Assembly (NCBI GenBank): GCA_911728455.2
Contig: OU452240.1
Location: 2,108,001 to 2,172,000 of the forward strand
Length of the DNA stretch: 64,000 nt
From: Marthasterias glacialis
Taxonomy: Eukaryota > Echinodermata > Asteroidea > Forcipulatida > Asteriidae
Direction of reading: 5' to 3'
Positions 47,655 to 57,550 of the stretch are shown in pieces; position 1 is the first letter of the stretch; each line of letters begins with the position of its first letter. Under the pieces are notes generated by a model. It was not told the origin of the DNA. It saw only the letters and a list, made by a program, of their open reading frames with translations, and made no database searches. A program made the translations under genes and the position numbers.

Positions 47655-48005
47655 CAATTCAATATAATTTTATATACCATTAAAACTAACCTCTGAAAAG
47701 TTTGTTTCAAAAGATGTTAGCGTTCTTGAGATATGGGCGAAAATCAGGAGCGGTTATTTCCACGCAGAAGGATCCGAAAATGCTGAAACGGCATGTTTTT
47801 CATTACGTGAGAAGGGCTTTATGCCTGAAGCCTTTCTCTGGTTCGAATATTTTAGCGAGAAATTACCTCTTCCTAAAAAAAAAACCTACATCACTTCAGA
47901 GGGAGTCGTTTCTCACAATGTTTTTTTTTACTATCAACAGCTCTCCGTTGCCCCTCACCAAGTAAGTTTTTATGGTCATTTATTTTTGGAGCAATTTCCA
48001 AAAGT
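47655..48005 (+). repeat. Interspersed repeat family R2
   Basis: Close copy of 12535-12915 in the same orientation, downstream of the ZDHHC17-like stop codon. Confidence 0.8.
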
Positions 48006-48300
48006 ATCCCCCACCTTTAAAAACATCTCTGCTGATTTTTCTGACAGCAAAAAAAAACAACAACAAAAAGACAAAAAACGAAACTCAGACTGAAGTAGGA
48101 TGAATATGAAGAAGTTGGATCACTAACACATCTAATGACATTGGTCTTCACTTTTCATTTTGTTTTGTTACATTTCTTCTAAAGACTTGTGGATGCATGT
48201 GAAAGAACGTATCAATTAGAAAAAGGGAGAAAAAAATATGTACCTTCCTTTGACCCTAGTCATTTTAAATAAAGGAAGTGAACCCTGACCTTTGACCCTT

Positions 48301-48466
48301 TCAGACAAACTGGTAATTCTCCCTGCTGTTGGAGCTGACGAAGTTGCTGGCACCAGATTGGCTGAGATCCGTGGAGAACTGTGCACTCCAGTCTACTTTC
48401 ATTGGTCGACACAGACCGAAGCAGCTACATTCAAAGAAGTCGACGAAGTTGCGCAGAACGCCCCGA
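48301..48466 (-). CDS. ZDHHC17: ZDHHC17-like terminal coding exon
   Basis: Acceptor TTTTTTTACAG. It encodes [20 protein letters not shown], then a Ser/Asn-rich tail ending ENYQFV and TGA at 48303-48301, resembling the GYQLV end of vertebrate HIP14. The opposite strand carries a longer open frame that is only a shadow. Confidence 0.93.
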
Positions 48467-48837
48467 CTGTAAAAAAACAAAATGAAAAGGTTTTAAAGAA
48501 GCTATGTGCCAAAACCAGACGCTTCCTGCCAAAACATGGTTTATTATTACTATTATTATTATTATTATTTCTCGATATCACAGCATGCAAAAGAACGATT
48601 GCATTTTCCTTTGTGCCAGTAACTCCTCGAGTCGGCCTAAGTCCTGTAGCCTCAGACCTCAAGCATGTCAAGGCTCTTTCGCAGGATCCTAGCTGTTCCC
48701 GAAAGTGCCGCCTTCTGCGGCAGATCTACTCTCACAGTTTTGCCTATTTGATCTAGATGCTTCTGCAGTGCCTTCGGAATGGTGCCAAGTGCTCCAACCA
48801 CCACAGGGGCGAAGATTTGTTCGGTCGAGAAAATTTG

Positions 48838-48871
<34 letters not shown>

Positions 48872-51800
48872 AATTTCTTCGACATTTCAAATTTTTGATA
48901 TTTCTACCAGGTCAGGAAGAGGATATTGGTTACCGATTCACTGTAATGCGTTGATAGAAGACGTATTGGCACTGCAAAAGGTGTATTTTCCGATAACAGG
49001 AGACCAGGGTTGGATTTCACAAGACGCTAGGACTAGATTTATCTGGAGTTAGGATGAGTAACTAGTCCTAACTTATATGATTTGTCATAAGTTAGGACTA
49101 GTCCTAAGTTAGGACTAGTTTTATGAAATCCACCCCAGGGGTATTATGAGACTTGACTTTAGTACAGAAACCTTTAAACTTGGACTACACAAGGGGGAGA
49201 CCTAAGGGATTTTATGTGGTTCTGGGATTGGGGATTAGGGATTAGGGATTAGGGATTAGGGATTAACACTTACTGAAAGGGATTATAAAGGCTTTCATCC
49301 CTGAATGGACCCTTGGGGCTTTTGGGATCTCTGAAATGCTGGTACTTGGCGTGATTCATTCGCTCATTGGTCGTCACACCCATGTAGATCACCTAAAAGT
49401 AGATAACAAGGATTTGAGATTTAACGGACGAGGTCTGTGTGTAGAACCTCCCGTACAAAACCAACACGTAAAGTAAATTGGCAAATCGTGACAACTGTAA
49501 ACTTTAGGTCTCTCAAACTCAAAAGCCGGGGCACTAGCTTTCGGCACCTTGCCAGCTTCAACGTAAAAAAAAAGAAAAGGCAAATTGAAGAGTGTCTCTT
49601 CGGCAAAACTCAAATCTGTACATCATTAGATGTTGTCAGTGTGCCAATTAGTGTAACTGTAATATTGTTTCGACCCTAGCAGAGTCTTTCTTCACGTTTT
49701 GACCCTAGCAGAGTCTTTCTTCACGTTTTGACCCTAGCAGAGTCTTTCTTCACGTTTCGACCCTGGCAGAGTCTTTCAAAGACTGTGTTAGGGTCGAAAA
49801 GCGAGGCCATTAACAATTTTTTGTAATACTACTACTTCATTTTTTAGGTGTGAAACATGGAGAAAATGTGTATTTTTTACCTGGTAAAACTGACAAACAA
49901 ACAGCATGGTGACCCAGACCATGTAGACAGCAACCTGTAGGCTCATCATGAATGTCCACGGGGAACAAGACATGACCTCACCGATGAATATCCAGACGCC
50001 GTTCTCTTCAAAAGAAGTATTGCAGGACTCGAGCCAGTCTAGTGATAAATAAAAAAAAATGATAAATCAAAACAAAAATCACAAAAACAACACCAACACA
50101 TAAAGTTGACATTTTCTCGGTCGAGAAACAAAATGGACGATCAAATAAAGAGAATCTTTGTTCTCTTGGATTTGTCAAGTCGGGGTTTCTTTGTGCCAGC
50201 GGTACCCTCAAAAGAAAAACGGTTCCGGCAATTCCGCCGAAAGAATCCCGCCAGGGAGACGGGACGAATAAAACAAAAAGAATCCCGGCGGCAACTGGTT
50301 TAAGTAACTTACACAATGCGTTGCTGACAAGGTAGATTGCTGAGGCCAGGGGTAGAAATCCCAGGTACATGATGAAGTAGCGATGATTCAGTGAACCTAA
50401 CCATGACAAAGACAGATATGAAAATGGATGAATTAACCCTCCTACTGTCTGACCATTCAATATCAATTATCATCCACTGTGGTTTTGAATGATAAACTAT
50501 GCCAGCCTGCAATAAGTTCACATGTGGCTTATTGTTTAAACCAAATAATCATAATCAATTTATTCAAAATCTTATAATAATAATAACAATTTGGGAGACT
50601 AATCATCCTTACTGGCAGCTGAGAAGCTGAAATGCGAAGAACGCGGCTACACGTGTTTGAGCTGCAGGCATTCAAGGGTGCCTTTGGCAGCCAGCCACAT
50701 CAACCCGTATATGACCATGGAGCACAGCCTGAGATCGAAAATGTTTGGTTTTTCCGGAGGAAAACCGAATGGCCTGGAGAAAAACCCTCGTGGCACAGGA
50801 GAGAACCAACGCACAACTCTACTCACATAATGGCCCTAGCCAGGAATCGAACCAGGGACACATTGGTGACAGGAGAGCGCTTCAAGCAGATGCCACTCAT
50901 CATCCCCTGCTCACGCCACCCTGCATCTTCCCTTCTCTACTCTGAAGGCTTCAAGGTTTCAAGTCGATTAAAGGTGAACATAAAACTGACGTACAACTAC
51001 ACGTAAAATGAGCGACTGCCTTACCAATACAGTTGTCTACCCACGGACAGTGGTGGTCGAATCGCGCGATGCACTTGTCGCAAGTGGAGCAGTGCTTGGA
51101 TCTGATTGGCCGCTTGATCAGGCAGGTCGTGCAGAATTGGCTGATGTTGAGTCCGGTTGTCTCAGCCAACTCGATTATCGTCTACAAAAAATGTACATTA
51201 TATTATTGTTTTATTCATAATCGTTACATGTTAGAGGCCCACTATCAGGTTGCTCTAACCTTGATACCCTCCCGAAACACCCTCCCGAGAAAAATAAATA
51301 AATACAAATAAATAAAGAAATGAAGAAATAAATAAAGAAATAAAGAAAGAAATAAAAATGGACATGAAGTTCTTACTCTCTTCTGGTCCTCTTGTGAATT
51401 GTTGACAACCCCTGGGTTGAACCGCCAACACTTCCAGAAACTCCAGCACATGGAAGACGAAGCTAATACAAACCCAACCTTTATCCATAAATCACTGAGA
51501 TGTATGTAAAGTCAAGGGTGTTTCAAGGTAAATTAGAACAAAATTAGTATTTGGAAGCGTGGATTCATAACAATATAAAATAATAGTGGCTTCTTAAATA
51601 GCGCTCAAATCTGCGTCACTCAGTCCCCCTGGTCACTTAAACCATCTCAGCTCCCTGGGGAGTATACAGCCTGTGCTGCCAAGTATGTAGCGCACCAAGC
51701 TAAATCAATCACAAGAACCATCTCTGCCCTCACAGGTACCCATTTTACCCCTGGGTGAAGAGGAGCAGTTGTAGTCAAGTGTCTTGCTCAAGGACACAAA

Positions 51801-54800
51801 TTTTATGGTATTTATCTACAATTATACAGGATTGGAAAAAAAAAGGTCTGGTTCCGAATACCAAAGGTATCCATTGCCTTTCAAGGGAAATTACATCATT
51901 GGCATTTGGAACTAGACATTTGTTTCAATGCAATACAGTTGAAAGTGTGACAGACAGAAGTTATTCCCCCCCCCTTAAATTTCTTCAATTACTAAGATTT
52001 GAAACTTTGCATGGTGGGAATACAATCTAGTAAGTTTTTGCGGTGACACCATGTAATTATCTCTAACGAGTTGGGGGTGGTTCTGAAAAGAACCGATGGT
52101 ATAACAACTCAAGCGTTTACGCGCTTTTTACGTGACGTGCAATAGACCGATTGCGCGACCCGCATCACATGACCTATTGTGGGTATTAAATGTAAACAAA
52201 CACGACGTCCTCCATAGGAAAGTGTGGTACGATACATGATGATTGTTTGATTTGTTTATTCGATCGAGGCTTTTCTTTCTCGAAATCTGTGAAAAATATT
52301 CCAGAGTTTGTACCAGAGACCTTCGAGTGGCTGAATAAAGCCAGTAAGGACAGTTCCAGCAAGTACTGGAAATTGTACAAGTATTGTATAAATGTAAACA
52401 CATGTAAACATTGGTCGCGCAATCGGTCTATTTGACTCCAAAAATGGCGAGCGTGGCAGAGAGTACCCGCAATGAAGTTGGTGTATACTGTACTTTGAAT
52501 GTAAGGTTGAAAGATCTTTCACACTGTTTTCATCAAAATTTGAAAGGATATAAGGCCAGAAATAGGCGAAGAATGTAAAATTAATGATGACTTTGGTAGC
52601 TACAGCCGTGGCAATGGGGAAAACTTTAGTTGCACGACTATCAACGAAAAACCTGCAGACAGACGGAGAAAAAATAAAAATAAAATAGAAGAGTGTTAGA
52701 ATTTTTTGGAACACTTTGCCACAGCCCCTACGTGCGACCACTTCACTCTCCGTCTTTAAAGCACCAGCTAAACATTGGTAAGAAGAAGGAAAAAAAATGT
52801 TCACAGATTTAAATGTACCTTACATGGTATGAAGATAATGATGACAGAAAACTTTCCTTGACATATTTCTGCCTGAATTGTTATCGTTTTTTAAATAATA
52901 AACAGATAAATGAAATAAGATCCAAAATGAGTTTTCGTCTCAGTGAGACGAAAACTCTGCCGATAGGAATGCGTACAAAAATGCTGAATGCAAAATAAGA
53001 TCCAAAATGAGTTTTCGTCTCACTGAGACGAAAACTCTGCCGATAGGAATGCGTACAAAAATGCTGAATGCATTTAGACCGTTTTTTTCTCGCACATGAA
53101 AAAACGAAATGAGCTGACTTTTTCACAGGTTGGTTTTATCACACATATCTTGATTTGTGCAAAGAATGGAAGCATTTACAGTCAGTTTACCAATGTTGAG
53201 CTGGGGCTTTCAGACATCTTTCAAAACCTACCTGTTCCAGAAAATTTTATTGAATAAGAATTTTAATACTTAAAATTTTGTTTTACTGTAATCTATCCTT
53301 TGGCCCGGGGTCATGTTTGTTAATAATAATATTTTATGTAAAGTTGTTTTAGTTTATTTTTAACTTCACATTTTGTTCAGAGCTTTGGGGGTAGTCTCTT
53401 TGCTGAGGCACTCTATGAATTGTACAATTATTATTATTAATTGTGCGCTGATTGTTTTCTTTTTTTTTCTTCTTCTTTTTTTTATGGAAGTCGCCAGACA
53501 CACAAGGCCAATAAGCCACTCGAGGTGTGGGCTACAAATCCATATTTTTTTTCCCGAGGGGCCATTGCCACCTACTCCTGGGGCTGAAACAGGGTAACCC
53601 CCTTTACAGTCCATAAGGATGTAGGCTTGGGTATCATCCATCAGAAGCCTGGCTGGTAGAGCAGAAGGCTCTCCCTCCCCAACTTTTACGGAGCAATTAT
53701 GGTTAAGTGCCTTGCTCAAGGACACAAGTGTCATGACCGGGACTCGAACCCACACTCCGTAGACTCAGCCACCAGAGCTTGAGTCCGACGCACTAACCAC
53801 TCGACTTGCCAGGAAAGGCTGGGAAAGAAACCAAAAAAATGTACCCCATGTTGCAGGATTCACATGACGTTAGTGAGAGCTCGTCAAGTTGGTTAAATCA
53901 CGCCGTAAGAGGGTGCACTATAACAAATTACGAGTGGAACTTACATACACAATCCACTATTAATCACTGAGACCTCTTGAGCCAAGACTAGCTACCAACT
54001 AGATACTCAGGAAGCCTCGGTTGAAAATCCGTTGCTAAGAAAATTTCCTTACCTTAGTAAAGCATAAATAAATCCCATCGATAAGACAGCGAGAGCAAAC
54101 TTGTACGAGTAAGGGATGCCGAGATCGGGGATGAGACCGGCTAAAAAAATCAGTAATCCAGGGAAACACCACATCACGTACTGTCGGAAAACCTGGTGTT
54201 GGAGACAAAGTACACCATTGGTAAATATTTTTTACAAGATATGTGATCCGTGCTCGAGCCGATTCTACCTTGAAACGCGAATCCAATTCTTGACTTGCTA
54301 TTTTTGTAGGATGACCAAAGTTATTAACTTTCAAATGAGATATCAAACTAAAAAATCAATCGATGAATCATAACAAGTAATTAATTTAAAGAAAATGGCT
54401 TTTTGTGTTGAGCACAACAAATTAACTCCTAAAATCGTGAACAGCTTTGGAATGTAGAGGAAAAGACTAGGACAAATTAGCTACTTTTGTCTCACTCTCC
54501 AATGCCTCTCTTACAATGTTATCTTTCTGGCCCATTACTATGGAATTGACCGCTCCATTAAGCTCCGTCTACCTTAGCAAACTGCATAGCAATAGCACAT
54601 GGTGTGACTTTCTTGCCACGATCGCAGCGGCGGTTTGGTTGCGGCCACACACACGTATCGGATACACACGCCTATGTAGTTTTCGTGAACGTTAAGGATT
54701 TAGTTTCGTGGCATTTTGAGCAGTGTCTTGAGTCCAAAGAACAATGCAAACAGGAACACTGTTAAACCACTTTTTACACGACTGTACAAAGACTACTGCT

Positions 54801-57310
54801 GTGGGATTCGCACCACCAGAAATACGAAAAAAATTAAAACAAAAAAAAAGTACAGTTGTGTGTGCTGTTGTGTGTCAGAACAATGGCAGCGGTTTGTTTA
54901 CTTTCCTAATGGGATTTTAACGTGTCAGACTTATGTCGGATTGTCAGTGGCGTTGTCAAGGCTGTGATTGGTCAATACGTTAGTAGGCGGGGCTTAATGG
55001 ATCGGTCTATTGCTTTGTCTTTCGGATGGGTCGTAAAGCTGTGTTTTGTGTAACGCATGTTGAAAAAAAAAAACCAGTGCACTTATTTGTTTCTGGAGAA
55101 GGGGTTGGCCCAAGTACTTTTAAAAGCATAATCTGACAGTTTGCACCACCCCCACTTAAAAAACCGGACTTTCAGTGGCACTGTCAAGGCTGTGATTGGT
55201 CAATACGTTAGTAGGTGGGGCTGAATGGAACGGTCTAGTGCCCAAGCGACTCCGCTTGCATACCTTGCTGCCTTTCTTGGAGCCAGCTGACGCTTCACCT
55301 CTGTTCTCCTTGATGCGTAATGCGATGTAGCCGTTGCGCCGAGACATCGCAACGTCCAGCGGTGTCTCATGCTGTGAAATACACAAAGTTATAAAGAATA
55401 ATCATCATTCAAGTTGTCTTTCTCAAAAAAGATAGCGAGGTAGTCTCCGAAGTGCCTTGCACTGTAACACCACAGGCCTGAAGGTACCAGCGACGAAAGG
55501 TGAATAAGAAATGTCAGTTTTAGATGTGGGAGGAAAACCTCAACTTGGGAAAACTCAAGAAATTAGGGACTAAAAACCCAATCCACAAGAAAGTATGGGG
55601 TGGGATTTGAACGTGGTCCACTGAGGTGGGAAAAGAAGGCAGGAAAAGAAGAAGAAGAAAAAAACAAACCCTCAGAACCATTGGCCAAAACTGGGCACAA
55701 ATTTCATGAATTCTGGAGGGCCCATAGAATCACCGTTCATTTGTCAGGTTTGTGAATTTGTTCGATCTCAATTGGGGGTGAGAAGAAGGAGGCAAGGGGG
55801 GGGGGTAAGGGTTCTGAGCAGGAGGGGCTGTTGCCCCCCGCCCCCTAGGGGTGACCAACTCGCTTACCCTACTGTTCTCGATGAAGCTATCTGCCCCTTG
55901 TTGGAGAAGCGTAGTGACTGATGCAGTGTTACCCACAGCTGTAGCCCAGTGGAGGGCAGTGTTCTGATAATGTTTATCCTGAAGGTTGGGACTCGCACCC
56001 AGAGTCAGCAGAAGACGAGTCGGGTCCACTCTGCAACGAAAAGGTGTCGACATAAAAATCTCTTGATTATTTTGTAGCACAGCACCCTTCCTCACCTTAT
56101 TGCATAGACACAATAAATAACTTGGGAAAGTACTGAGTATACAGTGCTTAACACACATCGGTGTATGGGTAAAACATTATAAATAATATTCTTTATCCAC
56201 GATGCAAAAATTAACATCTACCACAAATCGTCGTGTGCCCGGCAAAAGGACGTAAGGGAAAGTTCCCGGTAAAAGGACGTAAGCCGGGCACACGACGAAA
56301 TAATACTTTGTTTTACTTACGAAAATGTCCTGTAGCACGCCCACATGAGTGGGGACATCCCGTTGCCATCCAGCATGTTAGGATCTTGTCCTTTAGCGAT
56401 GAGGTACGCAACAATCGCTGTGTGCCCGTACTGGCAGGCCAGGTGTATCGCGCTCACTCCCTCACCGTCTCGCAGCGATGGGTCGGCTCCGTATTGCATC
56501 AGCAAAACCACCATGGGGAGATGGCCTTGCCGCGCCCCCCAGTGAAGAGGTGTTGAGTTAAGATCACCTCCGAGTTGGTCAATTATTGCACCTTGATTGA
56601 TCAGATATCTGTAGAGACAAAATGGGAGTTGGGGTGGAGGGGGGGGGGAAATGAACATATATGTAGTTTGGGGTTAAAGAGGATGGGCCATGGTGATTGA
56701 TGTTGACGTTACTGTTTAGTTTTCTGCTTTGCTGTAATTATTGCATCGGACAAACTTCTCTTCTGTGACATTAAATTGACAAAAGAAGTGGTATTTGCAG
56801 AGAGTTTTTCCTCCTTTAACTAGCCCGCCGCCTAAATTTATCAAAATCCCGGAAATGAGGGCAGCAAACAAATCATGACGTCGCCTAGAGGTCGATGTTG
56901 CCTGGTACCCAACACATATTTTTGAGGATGAGTACCAGTTAGTATCAGCCACTAGTCGACAAAAGAACCTTGCGCGAACTTGGCCATAGTCAGGTACTTG
57001 AAAACACATGTAAAAGCACCCCCCTCTCTCACTTTGCAATATCTAGTCTGTTGTTGATGGCAGCCCAGTGGAGCAGCGTCACATTCTCCTTGTCTGGTTC
57101 CTGTACATCCAATCCATTTTCGACCAGCTCTTTCACTCTGTCCAGGGCACCATACTGGACGGCTTTGATGACGTCGAACGTTGAGTGGTCTGGTTTGGAT
57201 CTGACCTGCTGTTGTGTGGGCGAGTCCGATGTGTGGTCAGTCACCATGAGCTGGGCTGGGAGTAGATCATCGGCCTTGGCCTGAGTAGGGTAGGGTTTAA
57301 AGTCTTCCAT
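48301..57310 (-). CDS. ZDHHC17: Palmitoyltransferase ZDHHC17/HIP14-like (ankyrin repeats + DHHC), twelve coding exons
   Basis: Twelve exons total 1938 nt, or 645 residues plus TGA; human ZDHHC17 has 632. Residues 45-265 are ankyrin repeats, with segments such as [30 protein letters not shown] and VDPTRLLLT typical of HIP14. Then come hydrophobic segments near 283-328, 337-360, 380-400, 473-495 and 525-548, and the cysteine-rich DHHC domain at 419-471 with the DHHC active site at 460-463 (Cys463 is the acyl acceptor). After the last membrane segment is the conserved [10 protein letters not shown] region, and a C-terminal DFFEC..CGLCRP-like segment. The family is Golgi/vesicle membrane S-acyltransferases that use the ankyrin domain to bind substrates such as SNAP25 and huntingtin. 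ZDHHC13 is the close alternative, but the active site here is the intact DHHC of ZDHHC17. The gene is apparently complete; only the donor of exon 6 is uncertain. Confidence 0.95.
48571..48850 (-). pseudogene. Non-LTR retrotransposon ORF fragment (C-terminal region)
   Basis: On the minus strand, [21 protein letters not shown] and [11 protein letters not shown] resemble the C-terminal segment that follows reverse transcriptase in many invertebrate non-LTR elements (usual form: VIGALG..., LLGTARILR). A TAA-rich tract at 48541-48570 follows, as at a retroelement 3' tail. It lies in the last intron of the ZDHHC17-like gene and is truncated at its 5' side by a poly(T)/poly(A) run at 48841-48867. 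The family assignment is from memory of the motif. Confidence 0.5.
49007..49138. mobile_element. MITE-like element, second copy of the 4360-4491 family
   Basis: GGTTGGATTTCAC and GAAATCCACCCC are inverted ends, with GTTAGGACTAGT in both orientations inside. It lies in the last intron of the ZDHHC17-like gene. Confidence 0.7.
49226..49265. repeat. (GGGATTA)n heptamer tandem
   Basis: Five to six GGGATTA units. Similar to, but not, the TTAGGG telomere hexamer. Confidence 0.9.
49274..49392 (-). CDS. ZDHHC17: ZDHHC17-like coding exon 11 (TTxE motif)
   Basis: Acceptor ACTTTTAG, donor TTTCA|GTAAGT, 119 nt. It encodes [21 protein letters not shown] is the TTxE motif conserved after the last membrane helix of DHHC enzymes. 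Confidence 0.94.
49672..49797. repeat. 29-bp tandem repeat, four copies
   Basis: GACCCTAGCAGAGTCTTTCT starts at 49672, 49701 and 49730; the fourth (49759) is diverged, then a partial inverted copy follows. Located in the intron between exons 10 and 11 of the ZDHHC17-like gene. Confidence 0.93.
49881..50038 (-). CDS. ZDHHC17: ZDHHC17-like coding exon 10 (last membrane segment)
   Basis: Acceptor TTATCACTAG, donor CAG|GTAAAA, 158 nt. [19 protein letters not shown] and CQFYQ match the family's last luminal loop and membrane helix. Confidence 0.93.
50313..50396 (-). CDS. ZDHHC17: ZDHHC17-like coding exon 9 (membrane segment)
   Basis: Acceptor ATGGTTAG, donor TTGT|GTAAGT, 84 nt. It begins [14 protein letters not shown], equivalent to the NHRYF motif that follows the DHHC domain. 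Confidence 0.93.
50610..50920 (-). mobile_element. SINE-like repeat with an intact B-box
   Basis: On the minus strand GGTTCGATTCCTGGC is a consensus Pol III B-box; ATGGTCATATACGGGTTGAT and TTTTTCTCCAGGCCATTC-type body sequence follows. It is located between exons 8 and 9 of the ZDHHC17-like gene. Confidence 0.5.
51025..51181 (-). CDS. ZDHHC17: ZDHHC17-like coding exon 8 (DHHC cysteine-rich domain)
   Basis: Acceptor TTTTTTGTAG, donor ATTG|GTAAGG, 157 nt. It holds the zinc-binding cysteines ([12 protein letters not shown]) and [11 protein letters not shown], with the catalytic cysteine at residue 463. Confidence 0.96.
51377..51494 (-). CDS. ZDHHC17: ZDHHC17-like coding exon 7 (membrane segment, NPG motif)
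   Basis: Acceptor ACATCTCAG, donor AGA|GTAAGA, 118 nt. It encodes [17 protein letters not shown], then [17 protein letters not shown], which matches the conserved SDPGII..EEQKK before the DHHC domain. A second AG at 51463 would give a shorter exon lacking part of the membrane segment. Confidence 0.85.
51608..51805 (-). mobile_element. tRNA-derived SINE fragment, subfamily of 2975-3290
   Basis: Minus strand reads CTTGAGCAAGACACTTGACT, CACCCAGGGGTAAAATGGGT and CAGGCTGTATACTCCCCAGG. Located between exons 6 and 7 of the ZDHHC17-like gene. Confidence 0.7.
52141..52432. mobile_element. MITE-like element with AATAGACCGATTGCGC ends and protein-like core
   Basis: AATAGACCGATTGCGCGACC and the inverted GCGCAATCGGTCTATT define 292 bp. 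The core encodes [18 protein letters not shown], conserved in the 38050-38330 copy. It lies 62 bp beyond the proposed end of ZDHHC17-like exon 6. Confidence 0.8.
52494..52652 (-). CDS. ZDHHC17: ZDHHC17-like coding exon 6 (membrane segment), donor uncertain
   Basis: Acceptor CTGTCTGCAG is clear. The segment [18 protein letters not shown] aligns with the third hydrophobic stretch of HIP14. No GT lies near the expected end. The first GT that keeps phase with exon 7 is AA|GTACAG at 52493, which adds about 18 residues not seen in vertebrate HIP14. An undetected small exon or non-canonical donor is possible. Confidence 0.7.
52914..53073 (+). repeat. 80-bp tandem duplication, each unit with a 29-bp palindrome
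   Basis: Units 52914-52993 and 52994-53073 are nearly identical. Each holds GAGTTTTCGTCTCA-N-TGAGACGAAAACTC-type symmetry; the centre base is G in the first and C in the second. Confidence 0.95.
53484..53803 (-). mobile_element. tRNA-derived SINE, sister of 21096-21427
   Basis: Nearly the same sequence over the whole length, including GGGTTCGAGTCCCGGTCATG on the minus strand. It lies between exons 5 and 6 of the ZDHHC17-like gene. Confidence 0.8.
54053..54192 (-). CDS. ZDHHC17: ZDHHC17-like coding exon 5 (first membrane segments)
   Basis: Acceptor CCAACACCAG, donor CTAAG|GTAAGG, 140 nt. It begins VFRQYVM, matching the family's EFRQKVM, then has hydrophobic segments separated by IPDLGIP. Confidence 0.9.
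54543..55011. mobile_element. MITE-like element, GACCGCTCCATTAAGCTCCG / GGGGCTTAATGGATCGGTC ends
   Basis: Inverted ends about 470 bp apart in the intron between exons 4 and 5 of the ZDHHC17-like gene. A right-end fragment (TGTGATTGGTCAATACGTTA) recurs at 55165-55243. Confidence 0.6.
55012..55125 (+). mobile_element. SINE body fragment
   Basis: TGTCTTTCGGATGGGTCGTA, CCAGTGCACTTAT and GAGAAGGGGTTGGCCC match the body of the 22288-22664 SINE. Confidence 0.65.
55264..55371 (-). CDS. ZDHHC17: ZDHHC17-like coding exon 4 (last ankyrin repeat, linker)
   Basis: Acceptor TATTTCACAG, donor AAG|GTATGC, 108 nt in phase 0. It encodes [15 protein letters not shown] and a basic linker (residues 244-279). 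Confidence 0.9.
55868..56030 (-). CDS. ZDHHC17: ZDHHC17-like coding exon 3 (ankyrin repeats)
   Basis: Acceptor TTCGTTGCAG, donor AGG|GTAAGC, 163 nt, residues 189-243. It begins with the [10 protein letters not shown] motif and includes [12 protein letters not shown]. Confidence 0.94.
56229..56298. repeat. Small inverted-repeat element, TCGTCGTGTGCCCGG ends
   Basis: The ends are perfect inverted repeats enclosing two GTAAAAGGACGTAAG-type units. It stops 23 bp before exon 2 of the ZDHHC17-like gene on its downstream side. Confidence 0.85.
56321..56608 (-). CDS. ZDHHC17: ZDHHC17-like coding exon 2 (ankyrin repeats)
   Basis: Acceptor GTCTCTACAG, donor TTTTC|GTAAGT, 288 nt. It holds nearly three ankyrin repeats and is the best-conserved part of the family (residues 93-188). 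Confidence 0.95.
57033..57310 (-). CDS. ZDHHC17: ZDHHC17-like coding exon 1
   Basis: The ATG at 57310-57308 lies 3 nt after an acceptor (CAGTTTAG), so an upstream non-coding exon exists. It encodes residues 1-92 plus two bases: a polar N-terminus and the first ankyrin helices ([20 protein letters not shown]). Donor AA|GTGAGA. Confidence 0.93.
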
Positions 57311-57550
57311 CCTCTAAACTGAGGTTGAAATTTGAACCAATAAACACAAAAACAAAGGTTTGCATTTTTCAGTCTCATTTGTGGGGCAAGAGGGGGGGGG
57401 GGGGCGGGTGGAAGGTAGTCAGGCCCCTTGCCTTGTCCCCCTCTGGAGTCTGGTTACGCCACTGTCTTGTCCAGAACTGATCATGGATGAGCAATATCAA
57501 GACTCAAGCGTCAGCATTACTTAAAATGAACGGGGAGTAACTAGAGAATT

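Noticed and set aside
48292..48756. Plus-strand open frame of 154 codons
   Set aside because: Its first half is the antisense of the ZDHHC17-like terminal exon and its second half crosses retroelement debris.
49226..49265. Interstitial telomere repeat
   Set aside because: The period is seven (GGGATTA), not the TTAGGG hexamer of deuterostome telomeres.
53366..53755. Minus-strand 129-codon open frame, and the similar 22333-22683 and 30772-31140 frames
   Set aside because: They are translations of tRNA-derived SINE copies, recognisable by shared nucleotide sequence including B-boxes.
52494..54192. Splitting the ZDHHC17-like locus into two genes (ankyrin and DHHC parts)
   Set aside because: Phases of all twelve exons are compatible and the domain order equals that of HIP14, so one gene is the simplest reading.
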